From: Daldinia sp. FL1419
Taxonomy: Eukaryota > Ascomycota > Sordariomycetes > Xylariales > Hypoxylaceae
Direction: 5' to 3'
NCBI GenBank assembly: GCA_025201765.1
Contig: MU623372.1
Span: forward strand, 124,001-188,000
Length of the DNA stretch: 64,000 nt
The notes under the pieces are model-generated. The model was not told where the DNA came from. It did not search any database and was given only the letters and a program-made list of their open reading frames with translations. The translations under genes and the position numbers were made by a program. Shown piece by piece: positions 37,401 to 49,390 of this stretch (its first letter is position 1; each line of letters starts with the position of its first letter).

Positions 37401-39291
37401 GATATGTGTGGGGTTCATCGGCTGATTTCGTAACAGTAACACCGAATGCCTCCATCATGGCAATAGTCATGTCGATATAAAGTTGTGAGATCGGTTTGCC
37501 TCCTACCAAGCGAAGAGTTACCGGTTTCTTGGCATAGGGTGCGCACATCAAGAGAGACGAAACGTACTGGGACGAAATCGTAGCAGCTAGCTCGATAACG
37601 CCTCCGTCTAACCCACCAGCAGCATCAACTTGTACTGGAAGACTGTTCTGTTGTTCGAGATATTTAATATTAATGCCGTTTGATCGTAGGGCATCTACGA
37701 GGGGACCAATTGGCCTAACCTTCATCCTAGCATTACCAGTTAGGACGGTTGAGGTCGCGCTTGAAGGCGCGCACAAAGCAACTACTGTTGTTAAGAAACG
37801 AGAAGCTGTACCCGCATTTCCAAGGTAAAGGGGCTCTTCGCTTGCTTGGAGCTGGCCACCTTGTCCCGTAACAACGAGGACTTCGCCGGCGTCCTCCCAC
37901 GAGTACGAGGCCCCGTTCAATTTAGCGATCGCTGACAGCATGTACTCAGTATCATCTGAGTGAAGGAGATTCTTGACTCGGCAAGTTCCCTGACCAAGCG
38001 CTGCAAGTACCAGAGCCCGATTAGAGATACTCTTCGATCCGGGAGGGGTTACCTGCACGTTTAAGCCCTCAGGTACGCCTGGCTTGACACGAATAGCAGG
38101 GGAGAGGACAACTCTAATAGCGCTGTCGTCAACTACGCTAGCCTTAGGCTCATGTGTTTGACCTACAGCGGATAGAAGCACAATCTTCTTGTTCTTTCCC
38201 TCGTTCTTCTTGTCTACGGCCATTTTCTCAAGTAGCACATCTACGGGGCATTTCTTCCCGGCCGTTAACTTTACGACGCGCTTGTCGTTAATAGAGGTAG
38301 GCAAGTCGTAGCTTGCGATACACTTGGCCAATCGAGCTACGGCTCCGGGTCGCAAAACGCCAAGATAACGAGCAAGTTCGGCCTCCTTAACCATTCCAAT
38401 AGCGACAGCTTCGCCGTGTAAGAGTTGGGGGGTGAGGATAGCCTCAATCGCATGACCAATGGAGTGGCCAAAGTTGAGGAGATTTCGTAGGCCGCCCTCC
38501 TTTTCATCCTTGGAGACGACCTCGGCCTTGACGCGGGCAGAGGCGAGAACGATGCGCTTAAGTATGGCGCGAATTGGGAGCAGCCTATCACTAGGATCGG
38601 CAGTCTTGGATCGTATAGTGCTCAGGATCAAAGCAGCATTTTCCTCTAGAGCTGTAAACTCGGTCTCATCCCATATAGCAGCTGTTTTAATTACTTCGGC
38701 CATGCCGTTGATGAACTCGCGTACCGGTAGGGTTTCGAGGAAAGCGAGATCAATGTAGATACGCTGGGGTTGCCAGAATGAACCAATGAGATTCTTACCC
38801 ATTGGGGTATCAATAGCTGTCTTGCCGCCGATGGACGAGTCGACCATGGAGAGGAGAGTGGTAGGAACCTGGACAAAGCGAACGCCGCGCATGAAAGTGG
38901 CCGCAACGTAACCAATCATGTCACCAATAACACCACCACCTAGAGCAATGATAACAGTATCTCTCGTGCATTTTTCAGAGAGCATCCAATCTTCTATTTC
39001 AGCCTTTGTCTCGCGACTTTTGGAAGTTTCGCCAGGGGGGATGGTATAGGTAAGAAGTCGAGACTGCAGACCCCGGGCATCGACGGCCTTATTGAAGATG
39101 TCCACGAAAGGAGGGACATAGCGATCATGAAGATTAGTATCGGTAATAAGAATATAGGTAGAAGACTTTATGTTGTCGAGGAGGTCTTTAGAAACGAAAG
39201 TTCGCCAAATATCGTGATCGACAATGATGGAGTCGGATCCAAGAATTTGAATTCGGGTTGGACCCGACGCAGTGTTGGACTGATCGGCCAT
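34478..39291 (-). CDS. aro1: pentafunctional AROM polypeptide (shikimate pathway)
   Basis: One cytosolic protein for steps 2-6 of the shikimate pathway. Exons on the minus strand are 39291-34651 and 34576-34478; a 74-nt intron (GTACGT, branch CTAAC, CTACAG) separates SQGYYQ from FQLWTGI, giving 1579 residues, the normal size. Domains in order: 3-dehydroquinate synthase (about 1-390; GGGVIGD, FAATFMRG-like FVQVPTTLLSMVDSS, NFGHSIGHAIE); EPSP synthase (about 400-845; PPGSKSISNRAL, LGNAGTASRFLT, SDASSATYPLA); shikimate kinase (about 865-1055; P-loop GMRGAGKTT); type I dehydroquinase (about 1070-1290; ELRVDLLDD, IIASHHD, and the Schiff-base lysine in KLVGVAK); shikimate dehydrogenase (about 1300-1579; NPISASRSPALHN, GGASVTIPLK, GSGGTSRAA). 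All five active-site regions look intact. Reading through the intron would replace the true C-terminus with unrelated residues. Confidence 0.97.
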
Positions 39292-41252
39292 TGTGCTGCC
39301 GTAACACTAACGACGAGCAGTGTAATCCGAATCAGAGCACGTCGTCTGTGAATAGATAAGCCTCGTTACGGTGTTTAAGGCTGAGGGGAGTTGCTTTATA
39401 TTGTACCCATACGGGATTTATACCATACGAAGTGGGACAAGGGTCAAGGATAAGGGGATCCCGAAAAAAAAGAAGCCAGTTTAGGGCCGAAATCCTCTGG
39501 GTTAGATTTAAGGGGAATTCTCGAAAAGAATTCTAGAGAAGAATTGGTTCATCTACAAATCATGAATACAAAATAAGGACGGACATAACCACCTAATAAT
39601 TAGGTAGGTGTTGTTGTTTTTTTCTTGAGATTCAAGAAATCATCGAAACGAAATAGAACTGGCACCTCGACTTTAGGCGCGTTTCTGTCTAAACAATGAA
39701 GGTTGCCGTGTATGCCATGTGTGGTTTGTATGGTTTGTATGGTTTGTATGTTATGAGTCGACGCTTTGAGCTAAGGGTCCGAAGCGGTCCCCTTGGACCA
39801 AAGAAAAATTTAGTTGTTCTTCATAGAATCAATCTTTGTGGTTAAAAGGAAATTGACCAATTAAAACCCACCTAAGTGATTGTAAATTCTCGTAGCAATG
39901 AGAGTGCGACTCCGATATGCGGGGCAAGAGTGGCGGGGCTCAAGAGCTTGATAAAGAAATAAAGCGCGTTTAATTCTTAGAAATGTTGTAGGCGGGTATA
40001 CTCAACTAAGCGGAATAGAAACACATTACAAACACCGCGAAACAACGAGCGAGGATGGATATAACTCTAGTTAACCATGAAAACTTAACCTTATCTTAAA
40101 GCGTCTTATATGGACCGCTCCTGCTATATTTCTCTAAATGATATTAACCTAATAATTATCAAGGCAACTCACCTTGAATTCGCTAGGAGATATGCAATGC
40201 ATATCAGCCTTGGGTGGAAAAAAAAAGAAATAAAACGCATAAGACGATGCATCTGACCGAGATATTTCCTGCAACAATCAATAAGTGGCATGTCTCATTT
40301 TATATCTCGTCAAACATTGGGCACCTATATTATATGTCATCGCATTTGTAATACCGACTCGGAGGACACGCGTCGCAAGTCGGTGATAATAGCTCCGAGC
40401 ATTGCGTGCTGAGAACGGTAACTCGCACGTTTAATACGCCACACACCCGACTACGCGCCGTGTAACTGGCCTTGAAGTTTCGAGCCCCGAATCCGAGATT
40501 GCAGCTTACTTTGCTCGGAATATAACGGAGGCTGGGAGGCTACTGTTGTTTGCAAAGCTGAACAGTGTCGACGTCCTCTAATCTCCAATTTTCAAACGTC
40601 TGTATATTTATTTCTCCTCCTGACACAAATATCTAAAGTCGGTCAAGACAAGATAAGAAATAAAAAGGAGGTCTAATTCGTATCGAACCCAGTTCTATTT
40701 ACATAAGCATATAGCATATAGCAAGTCTAGGAGTTAACGATGGGGAATCTGGACGGGGGTATATAAAAGATTATTAATAAATGTCGTCGAGCCTAACCTG
40801 CTTTGTAGAACCAACAGAACCCACAGAACCCCAAGGGTCATCTTTCGGCCTAGATTGGCAAGTCCGCAACGAATGGATCCCGGAAGGCCTCGCCGTTTCG
40901 CGCCTTTTTTTTTGTTATGGAGATTCGTTCAATGGGTTGCAGGTGGGTCTTCTTCTTAATGACTAAATGATGAAAAGCCGGAGTAATCGGCAGAAAGTCT
41001 TCAGTTTTATTATTTAGGAATCGCGAGTCCAGTCTCTGTTGGTCTTTATTCCTTTATTGTCCTGTACGATAATCTATCTTTTTTTGTTAGTTGAACCGTA
41101 CCTAGGTAGCGACACCAATAAAAATTAACCAATCGAGGACTGTCATTATTTCTTTGACCCTAAAAGTCGCCACTGACGTGAGGCCGGGAAACGCCTCTCC
41201 GGCGCCGGCTCGCCCCGTAGTTGTTGGTGTTACCAATAGTATAGCTTCCGGC
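39292..41252. other. intergenic, divergent promoters of aro1 and MFS gene
   Basis: A 2-kb spacer between the aro1 start (leftward) and the MFS transporter start (rightward). It is AT-rich, has a short TGGTTTGTA tandem near 39720-39750 and an ACCTAGGT palindrome at 41100-41107. No gene is supported. The frame preceding 41253 is open back to 41154 but begins with TTG. Confidence 0.55.
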
Positions 41253-43318
41253 ATGGACAAACTTCCGATCGACTCGGAGAAGCCCGAGACTGACTCTCGA
41301 TCGGACGCCCGGTCGGGAAGCAGACAAGAATCCCTTTTAGAACCTAGCGTAGATCGTATACGCTCGGCATCTCTCGTTCACATACGATCAAATAACGGGC
41401 ACGGGTGCGCCGACTTAGAAGAAGGCGACGCGACTGACGATACCCTCACAGCTGCTCAGCATCATGCTGAAAAGGACCCTTATGAGGTGGCTTGGGATGG
41501 CGACGATGATCCGCTGTGTCCTCGGAGTATGACCACAGTTCGCAAGTGGCTCGCCGTAGTGACCGTCGGTATGGGAAGTCTTTGCGTGTAAGTGTCGTTC
41601 GATGTCGTTCGACTAATTACCGCCTTGAAGTATGTTCTAATGACATCAGGACCTGTACGAGTTCTATTTACGCGTCAACATATAATCAGATGAACCCGGA
41701 ATTCCGCATATCAAGTATCGTCGGCACTCTTGGTTTATCGCTCTTCGTCCTTGGCAGTACGTTAACCACCAAAGCCCCTGAGTTATTCTCGCTAAATGTC
41801 GGTTCTAGTTGCCCTTGGTCCCCTTTTAATGAGTCCACTGAGTGAGTTCATTGGAAGGCGCCCGATTTATCTCGCCTCCTGGGCCATGTTTTTGATATGG
41901 TTAATACCAAGTGCCGTGGCTCATAATATCGCGACTATGCTGGTGGTATGTTTCTTACCTTGAACCGAAGACAACGCGTATAATTCATTTTATTATCACG
42001 GGAGACTAATATTATTCATAGGCACGATTTATCGACGGGTTCGCTGGGAGCTCATTTCTCAGTGTTGCCGGCGGCACGGTCAGCGATATGTTTAGACGAG
42101 ACCAAATCCAAGCACCGATGGTTATTGTAGCACTAAGCCCCTTTATCGGTCCTAGCTTAGGTCCTTTACTCGGTGGATTTATCAACTATAATACGACTTG
42201 GAGGTGGACGTACTACGTATGTTTTCGAACACTACCAAGCCCCTTATCATTGACCTAGTAGGATTCGCGTTGCTAACCATTTGATCTTGATAGGCAATGA
42301 TCATCTGGGCTTTCGTTGAGTTCATCATGATCGCTGTTTTCGCTCCGGAAACCTACCGTACGTGACTATGAGCACTATCACCTAGAACTATCACTTAGAT
42401 GATAAATGCTAACCATGATCTAGACCCCATCAGGCTCCGCGACAAGGCAAGAAAACTAAGGAAAGAGACCGGCGACGATCGATGGAAGTCTCCCATGGAG
42501 AAATCTACCAAATCTGTAGCGGGTACCATCGGATACTCCCTCCTACGACCATTCCAGCTACTAATCTTCGAGCCCATGTGTCTCCTACTCTGCCTTTTCT
42601 CTGCTATCTTGCTGGGTGTCTTATACCTGTTCTTCGGAGCGTTTCCCCTAGTGTTTGGTAATACATACGGCTTTAACCTTTGGCAGACTGGCTTGTGTTT
42701 CCTCGGTATCTTCGTCGGAATGCTCGCCGCCGCCGCGACTGATCCCGTGTGGCGTCGCATTAATAATCGACTCCTGGAACAAAATGACGGCATCCCCGAG
42801 CCCGAGTTCCGATTACCGTCTGCGATTGCGGGTGCCGTCGTGGTCCCCGTCGGACTTTTCATATTTGCTTGGACGGCATATCCCTGGGTTCATTGGATAG
42901 CTCCTATTATTGGGTCTGCCGTATTCGGCGCCGGCACACTCTTGGTGTTTACCGGAATATTCACCTTCCTCGGTAAGTTGGGGGATTCCGCAAAATAGAA
43001 GCATTTGAGATTTCGTTACTGACAAGCCATCCTCACAGTGGATGCGTATCCGCACTACGCTGCTTCAGCCCTCGCTGCGAACAGCTTTGCTAGGTGTACC
43101 TTTGCTGGTAAGCTTGGTATTTTTCAATATTTATGATCGACTAACTAATCAATTCTACAGCTGCCTTCCCGCTTTTTGGAATACAGATGTACAACAAACT
43201 TGGATACCAATGGGGATCTAGTTTGCTAGCATTCCTCACGGTAGCCATGATGCCCTTCCCATACCTATTTTTCCGATACGGAAAAGAAATCCGAAAGAAG
43301 AGTAGATATGCCAAGTAA
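41253..43318 (+). CDS. MFS drug:H+ antiporter-type transporter (DHA1-like)
   Basis: An integral membrane transporter, probably plasma membrane, of 537 residues over eight exons: 41253-41587, 41650-41756, 41809-41945, 42022-42216, 42294-42357, 42424-42972, 43039-43107 and 43161-43318. Each intron is 50-76 nt with good donors and AG acceptors, and all junctions keep frame. The first ATG in frame is at 41253. The N-terminal about 105 residues are hydrophilic and Ser/Asp-rich. Membrane segments begin at KWLAVVTVGMGSLCV. Motif A appears as SEFIGRRPIYLASW (between TM2 and TM3), and the antiporter motif C as GPSLGPLLGG. A charged central loop (LRDKARKLRKETGDDRW) precedes TM7. The C-terminus is KKSRYAK. 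The family exports drugs, polyamines or metabolites, and the substrate cannot be told from sequence. No biosynthetic genes adjoin it. Confidence 0.9.
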
Positions 43319-43595
43319 GAGATGGATACATATACGGTCGGAACCGAATTGACATGAGGGATGGCATGAATTTTTTTAATGCGATTGACGATATATAATC
43401 GGGACGAAGTCGTATTATTATACTAACCGGTTAAAACTTTTTGGAAATTATTATGGGAAACTGATAAGGTAATTGATAAGTATTACATACCTAAGTAATT
43501 GATAAGGTCCTAATAAGATTGCCTTCGTTCATTCAACTCCATCTTCATCTTTACAAACTTGAATTGTTTCCTTTGCCAAACTATCGCCGCCAACT

Positions 43596-44904
43596 ATGCC
43601 TCAAATCAAACCTCTATTACTTCCTCCTACTCCAATCCCAAATAATAAGATAAAATACTCCGCTGTAAATATCTATCATCCTGGGTATGGTACTGTGTAC
43701 CTCCCTCTGTTACGCTTCATTACTTTTCATGATGAAGGTGTTGACTACGATTTGGTTTTCTACGCTGCGTGTATTGTTGCAGGCAATGTATGGTCCGATA
43801 ACCCTGCCCCTTACTTAACTGAAACGACAGACGATAATTCACCACCGCATGTTACCCGCCCTGACGATGGCATTCTTCACGGAGAAGAATATTTCTTTTA
43901 CGTACCCCGATGTGAAGACCGTAAGTTTTTATCATAAATATTTTTTCATTCTTTATTAACCTGGAATAGCTCAATACCCTATTACGCTTTGCTTCAGTGA
44001 TTGGGTATTTCCCCATAACAATGTCCCCCAAATATGGAAAGATTTAGTTATTAGTAAAAGCCCTATGGAAATACTACTTTCTTCTCCAATATCACTTCGT
44101 GAAGCAATCGTTTTTCGCGACCGTTCTTGCCGAATGACCCAATACGTTACTGCCCTCGAAAAGGCTCACGTCGTTCCAATAGTCGAATCTGATTGGTTCA
44201 TTAACAATAAAATGTATCAGTATAATATAGATCCCTTCGCAAAACCAGTGATTGACGATATAGGGAATCTTTTCGCGCTACGCTCAGATGTTCATTGGCA
44301 GTTTGACCAAAAACACTTCACTGCGATGCCAAAGTTGGTCGATGGTGAGCACAAGCTAGTGGCTCATATGCTCCAAAAGAATATGAAGTTCTTTCACGAG
44401 CAAAGATACCTGTTCCACAATCGGCCGTTCCAACAATTGAACGATATTCCCATAGAGTTCCTATTTGCTCGTTTCGCTTGGTCCATCTTCAATGGCAGCA
44501 CTATACCATTCTTTGAAACAAAGGGATATCCTTTCAAAGTGAGATACCGCCCAAAGGCGGGATCTGAGAAGAGGGGATCTGGAGACCCCGTTCAGCTTAT
44601 TGTTAAGACAATATCATCTATCATGGCCCTTCCTAGTTTACGCGAAGGGTCATCTTCCAGCTCGAAACAAAAACGGGCTCAGAATGACGTAACGGAAGAA
44701 CAACATGACGATGATGCAAATTTGTTCTGGTCTATAGATGAAGGCAAGCTGGTTAATATTCAGGAGATCGATTATCCGTTTGGTGATCCTGATTATCACA
44801 ATCCCAAATTCTTCGACACTGAACCCGACAGGCCTCTCAAACGTGGACGGTATGAGCAATCACCGTCACGGTCACCGTCCCCATCTACGCCTCCACTATC
44901 TTAA
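43596..44904 (+). CDS. fungal HNH-nuclease-domain protein
   Basis: Two exons, 43596-43920 and 43970-44904 (49-nt intron, GTAAGT...ATAG), give 419 residues. The N-terminal about 110 residues (YHPGYGTVYLPLLRF and following) form a conserved leader domain seen in this fungal family. The centre holds an HNH_2-type module: CRMTQYVTALEKAHVVP, then W-NN-M-QYN, then DDIGNLFALRSDVHWQFD, which supply the H...N...H residues. The C-terminus is Ser-rich and basic (KRGRYEQSPSRSPSPS). Proteins of this class are numerous and variable in Pezizomycotina and their targets are unknown. A metal-dependent nuclease activity is inferred from the motif. There is no toxin-immunity partner next to it. It stands alone between an MFS gene and a GFA gene. 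Confidence 0.85.
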
Positions 44905-45919
44905 TCAATCGCTAGCTTCGGTAGTAGTTTCAAGAGTGAAGGCAGTTACTTGGAGGAGAAAGAACGTTCTGAGAATCTTTTGGGAGGGGAAGGAAAGTGT
45001 AAGGTATAAGGAGGATTAAATTGGTTTTCTATGGAAATAGAAGCCTGCAAAGTTGGTTATGTAAGGTAGAGGGATTGGCGGACTTCGTCCCGGCCCTGTC
45101 ACCCCGACTCGTCGCTACTACATGAATGAATTTAATATTTTTTTTTTGTTTTTATAAATTAATCGGGGTCACTCTATTATAAAAATAGTTTAAAGAAAGA
45201 TTAATTAGGGACGTAAGATTAATTTTATAGTTAGAAGTTGTACCTACGCGTTCTGAAAAGTTATGCAGGATACTTTGGATATCCTGTCGATTTTCCCTTG
45301 GAAAAGAACCTAGTTACCTGTTATAAATACCAAACGATGATGCTAGAGAGGGGGCGCAACCTTAGCTTCGATACCTAGGTACCTGGGTAAGTATCCAAGT
45401 ACCCGAGTAGCAAAAGTTCACACTCAAACTCCAAATCTCACGATTAACGTTTGCTCCAATGAGTTATTTGATATATCCATTAAATTATGATTATTGTAGG
45501 GTGGTAAATCAGAGTCTAGGTCGACTGGATTGGTTGGCTGAAACAAGTGACATTGTATCCTGTCACCTTGTGGTACTCTCTGGCTGGGTAGCCAATCGAA
45601 TAAATGCCCATCTCATGACTGCGGCAACCGTTTCTTAATTGCTTGATTGGGAATTTCCCACCTAATTGATAACGCCGGATGAGTTGTGATTACCTAGGTA
45701 CCATTTGATAGCGCAGGATACCTACCTAGGTGATAGCTCCTTCCCTCACAAACTTGTTGGGTTCTCCCACATATTCATGGTTGTATTTCATGATTGTATT
45801 TCTTCATCCCTACTCCTTCGAGTTGACGCCGACGATTCTTTCCTTTTCAAACCATTCATCCCTAACCTTCATTCCAAACATTTCCCATTCAATGGTAAAG
45901 TCCTTAACCTAACAACGCC
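44905..45919. other. intergenic with clustered ACCTAGGT palindromes
   Basis: A 1-kb AT-rich spacer. It contains three ACCTAGGT palindromes at 45373, 45692 and 45724, and several TACCTAGGTACC-type variants. It should hold the GFA gene promoter. No gene is seen. Confidence 0.55.
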
Positions 45920-46714
45920 ATGTCGGGTTTGAGCTTCCAACCTGCTGTGCGTGGCAGCATCGTCGACATGCTGGGTATACCATGGCCTCCCACCAGTATG
46001 TCTGCCATTGATCTGCCTGAACGTGAAGTTTCTCTGCAAGTTTCGTGCCTGTGTGAACAAGTACGTATGCCACTAAACGCAAACTCCATCGAAGGAAAAA
46101 GAAAATGGCTGACGACATGCCTTCCAAGGTTTCTGCAACAATCACAGGCCCAGTTCCAACCCACGTAAGCTGCCATTGTTATGATTCTGTGAGCCGGCAA
46201 TTTTGTAACTAACCAGGAATTAGTTCATCTGTCATTGTTTCGAGTGCAAGTTGATTACTGGCGGAACGCACGGGGACTTCCTGATCGTTCTGAATAACAG
46301 TCATGTTACCTGGAAATGTGACACCAGTAGGTCTCCTATATTCCTCCCTGGCTCCCATGTAAGGCCCATACTGATGTCCATTTAGGAGAGTTGCGGTGCT
46401 TCTCCTATTATGTCGCACAAGAAGAAACCGAGAATAAGAATATTAAAAAGGTCTACCGCTGTCCCACTTGCTTCACCCCCATATTTATGTGTCGAGGTGA
46501 CCCGGATACCACTGAGATGCACTTCTTCGTCGGTTGTGTTGAGGACGCCTTGTGGTTGAACGCACATAGGCCCGACTGCGAGATTTCCAAGTACGAGAAG
46601 TGCACCTGGCTACCGCATATTGCCCCGAGTATGACTCTGCCGCCCAAGCCAAAGCCACAATGGGACTCGGGCTCAGATAAGAAGATGGAATTGAAGCCTC
46701 CGGGCGAGGATTAA
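45920..46714 (+). CDS. GFA/CENP-V domain zinc protein
   Basis: A glutathione-dependent formaldehyde-activating (GFA, PF04828-type) fold protein of about 211 residues. My exon model is 45920-46060, 46102-46164, 46224-46326 and 46386-46714. Zinc ligands sit in the family order: CLC at about 42-44, CHCFEC at about 71-76, and CPTC (RCPTCFTPIFM) at about 127-130. The conserved TGGTHGDF follows the second motif. The C-terminal 60 residues are Pro/Lys-rich and variable. Exon 2 was chosen because only that frame joins CLCEQ to FICHC without a stop; its first intron is just 41 nt, which is short, so that junction is the weakest. Family members bind zinc and some act on glutathione adducts, but most are of unknown function. 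Confidence 0.75.
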
Positions 46715-46968
46715 GAATCGGATATATCATTACCCCGAGTCAAGAAGATTTTGTGCATCTGACATTGCGACATACGTGGCAACGATGTAAAATCTTCTCT
46801 TCATAGCTTGCTATCGTCTTGTCTTCATGTAAATAGGTTTGACTCGGTTCGCCTTTATCGTTCGATTCGTCTGGGTGCGACTTACGGACAATGTAATGTC
46901 GATGTGGTAGCAATACGAATAGACGAGATAGCCAAGATTCATAATGCATGGCACACCGTTGCCGAAAT

Positions 46969-48087
46969 TCATCTAGAAGGTAGTATCTTCCTTGCATATT
47001 CGCGACCCAATTTTAGGATCGCTCTGACGTGATCCTCGAGCCGCCTGTCTTTGCGCCTCCGCATCCAAAGTAATGCGATGCCCAGAACTACCATATCTAC
47101 TGCTAGATGTTTCGAGATAACCCATAACATCCAACCAGCCCACGCCTTGAAGCTTTTTTCCTTCTTAGACCTCCACTCGCGCCCGGCTGTGATTTGTTCC
47201 CGTAGAGCCGCAACCTCAGCGGATAGTCTCACTACGGCACGCTCTACTTTTCGTGACCACCTATCGCCCTTTTTGACGTATTCCCCGTCGTCCTCGTCGC
47301 CCTGTCTCTCGCGATACTGCTCCGCAGCGTCGTCCTCGCTCATTGGGTTGAGTATTTTCATAGGTCCTTCCGTCCCACTTAATGGTTCCTGGAAATGCTG
47401 GGGTTCGGCAAATGTAGCATCCTTCGGTGATGCATTGGAGGACGAGGGGCTATTATTCTTGATCTGATCCCAAACGAATTCGAGTTCCGCCACCAGTCCT
47501 TTCCCGTCTCTACGAACCCTTTATATTAGCTCGCCTTTCCACCGGCTTGTCACTGTCCCCACTACGGTGACGATGGTTCCACTATATGGTTATTGCGGGG
47601 TTACTCTTAGGGAAACTTACGGTGTGTTGGCATAGCGATGCATGGTCTCGATCAGTGCCTCGATGTATCGGCGTTTGGCTTCTGTCCGGCTGAGGCCATT
47701 CTGTGCGTTCCACGCGTCCCATTTGTCCCGCTCGCGTTGCAACTCATCTGCGTCGACGCCTGGTCGATGCTCGGGTCGCTCCATCACACCGTCTACGTCA
47801 CCTTCCATCGCCTGCTTATATAGGCCATATAGCCGAAGCCGGTCGCTCGGTGGGGGGCGCGATGCTCCCGTCTTGGGGATCTTCTTGACCGTGTTCAACG
47901 CGTGCACAAACACGCGGTCTATTTCGGGTGGGGTCTCGATTAGCGACGGGATGATGGATTGGGAAGTTGAAAGCAACGCAGACAGAGGAACAGGGCGCTT
48001 TATTGGGTTGGTTGGCTGGGCCTGTGGTGGTGGGCCTTGGTTCTCAGGGAACATACCAACTGAGTCGGCCATTTTGAAACCGCTCAT
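46969..48087 (-). CDS. membrane-anchored acyl-CoA-binding protein, Atg37-like
   Basis: Two exons on the minus strand, 48087-47621 and 47509-46969, give 335 residues; the 111-nt intron (GTAAGT...GTAG) joins MHRYANTP to DGKGLVAELEF in frame. Residues about 50-155 form an acyl-CoA-binding domain: RVFVHALNTVKKIP, LYGLYKQAMEGDV, then KWDAWNAQNGLSRTEAKRRYIEAL. A middle acidic linker and a coiled-coil segment (VERAVVRLSAEVAALREQI) follow. A single C-terminal membrane helix (WMLWVISKHLAVDMVVLGIALLW) with a basic tail ends the protein. ACBP plus coiled coil plus C-terminal TM is the layout of Atg37/ACBD5, peroxisomal membrane proteins used in pexophagy and lipid contacts; that role is inferred. The ATG at 48087 is the first in frame, and a second ATG lies five codons later. 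Confidence 0.82.
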
Positions 48088-49390
48088 ATGTATTGTCAAG
48101 AACTTCGGGTCTCTACCGCAGTAGCTCCTTTCTCGTTCTATCTATATACCCCTAATCCCTACATCGACTAGTACACGCTCGATAAAATGTGGTACGTTAG
48201 AGGCGTGGCAAGTGGAAGACGGTAGGTACGCGTAGCGAGCCCGGTATTGCTCTCCCAAGGAGCACGTCGACACGGCACTGGGACAGACAGATAAAGGATG
48301 ACCGCCCAATGCGTTGGTTCCTGCGTTGGTTCCTCGGCTGCCAATGGGAACCCGAGGTCAGGAACACGTCATCTATACAAGTGGAAGATGCAGGTAAATG
48401 TTTAAATGAAAAAAATTTAAAAAATAAAAAATAAAAATAAAAATATCAAGGATAACTCTAGATTAGATACTGTAATGTTTATTGTAATATTATGTAGCTT
48501 TGAGCTGGTTCGATATAGCACTATTACACAATTATGTCAAGACCTGTCGAAATTATGGAAGATAGAGTAGGTGAGAGGCAAGTTATCCATCGTGGTACCA
48601 CGACTAGCTTTAAATGAAGGTTGATCACGAAAGTTGGAGCGGGTGCAATTCTCTCCAGAATGCAAAATGGGGGAAACTTTCAATAGTTCTATTTCGGGTG
48701 TTAAGGAACTTAGGGAACTTAGGGTGTTACATGGGGGAGACCCAATTGCCTCGGCGTAGAATAAGATCCATTTTTTGCCAGGATCAGGTACCTTTTCCGG
48801 CACCTTCTGCAGTACTACACCTGGCTTTAGGTATATGCCACCTCTGCTTCTGCTGTGCTTCCAAACCTACCTTATTTAAGGTAGCCTATCTGATGTACGA
48901 TACTTGCATTGTAACTATAATGTACTTAAGTATAATTTCAGCGGTAACCTCGCGTGCTAGGGCAGGATGGATACACTTTAATACTTGGGCGTATGTTGGT
49001 AAGGATCTGCGTAAATATGTAATGCTAAGCTTATTCGTCTTCCGCGTTCCAATGATTGCACGTGAAAAAGACAACTTCGCATACAAATATTAAATAATAA
49101 GTGAAATAGCCTCCAAATTATATGGTATGTATTATTCTCCAGGCTTGATTTACTTGTAGATTCGTGCATATGCTCAATCACTTTCAAGCTTCATAGTACT
49201 ATTAAATTCGTAGCTGAACGGTCTCAATACACCGAATCACTAGCTAAGTTCCTATTATAGGGTACCTAATATTGTGTACTTAAGCCTCTATCATCCGATA
49301 TGGTATAATTCTATGGACAGACGGATGCTTCAAACCGAGAGCTTATGGTCAATAGATAGACAACCACACAGAGTGTAGACCGTCTTTCGG
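48088..49390. other. intergenic, no gene seen
   Basis: The upstream side of the Atg37-like gene and the downstream side of the RNase III gene. An A-rich low-complexity tract lies at about 48408-48446. The plus-strand frame at 48614-49093 has no domain and does not begin with a supported start in context. Confidence 0.5.

Noticed and set aside
41154..41252. Upstream start for the MFS transporter
   Set aside because: The frame is open but its first codon is TTG; the first ATG is at 41253.
41253..46714. Secondary-metabolite or resistance cluster around the MFS gene
   Set aside because: Neighbours are aro1, an HNH protein and a GFA protein; there is no backbone synthase, oxygenase set or cluster regulator.
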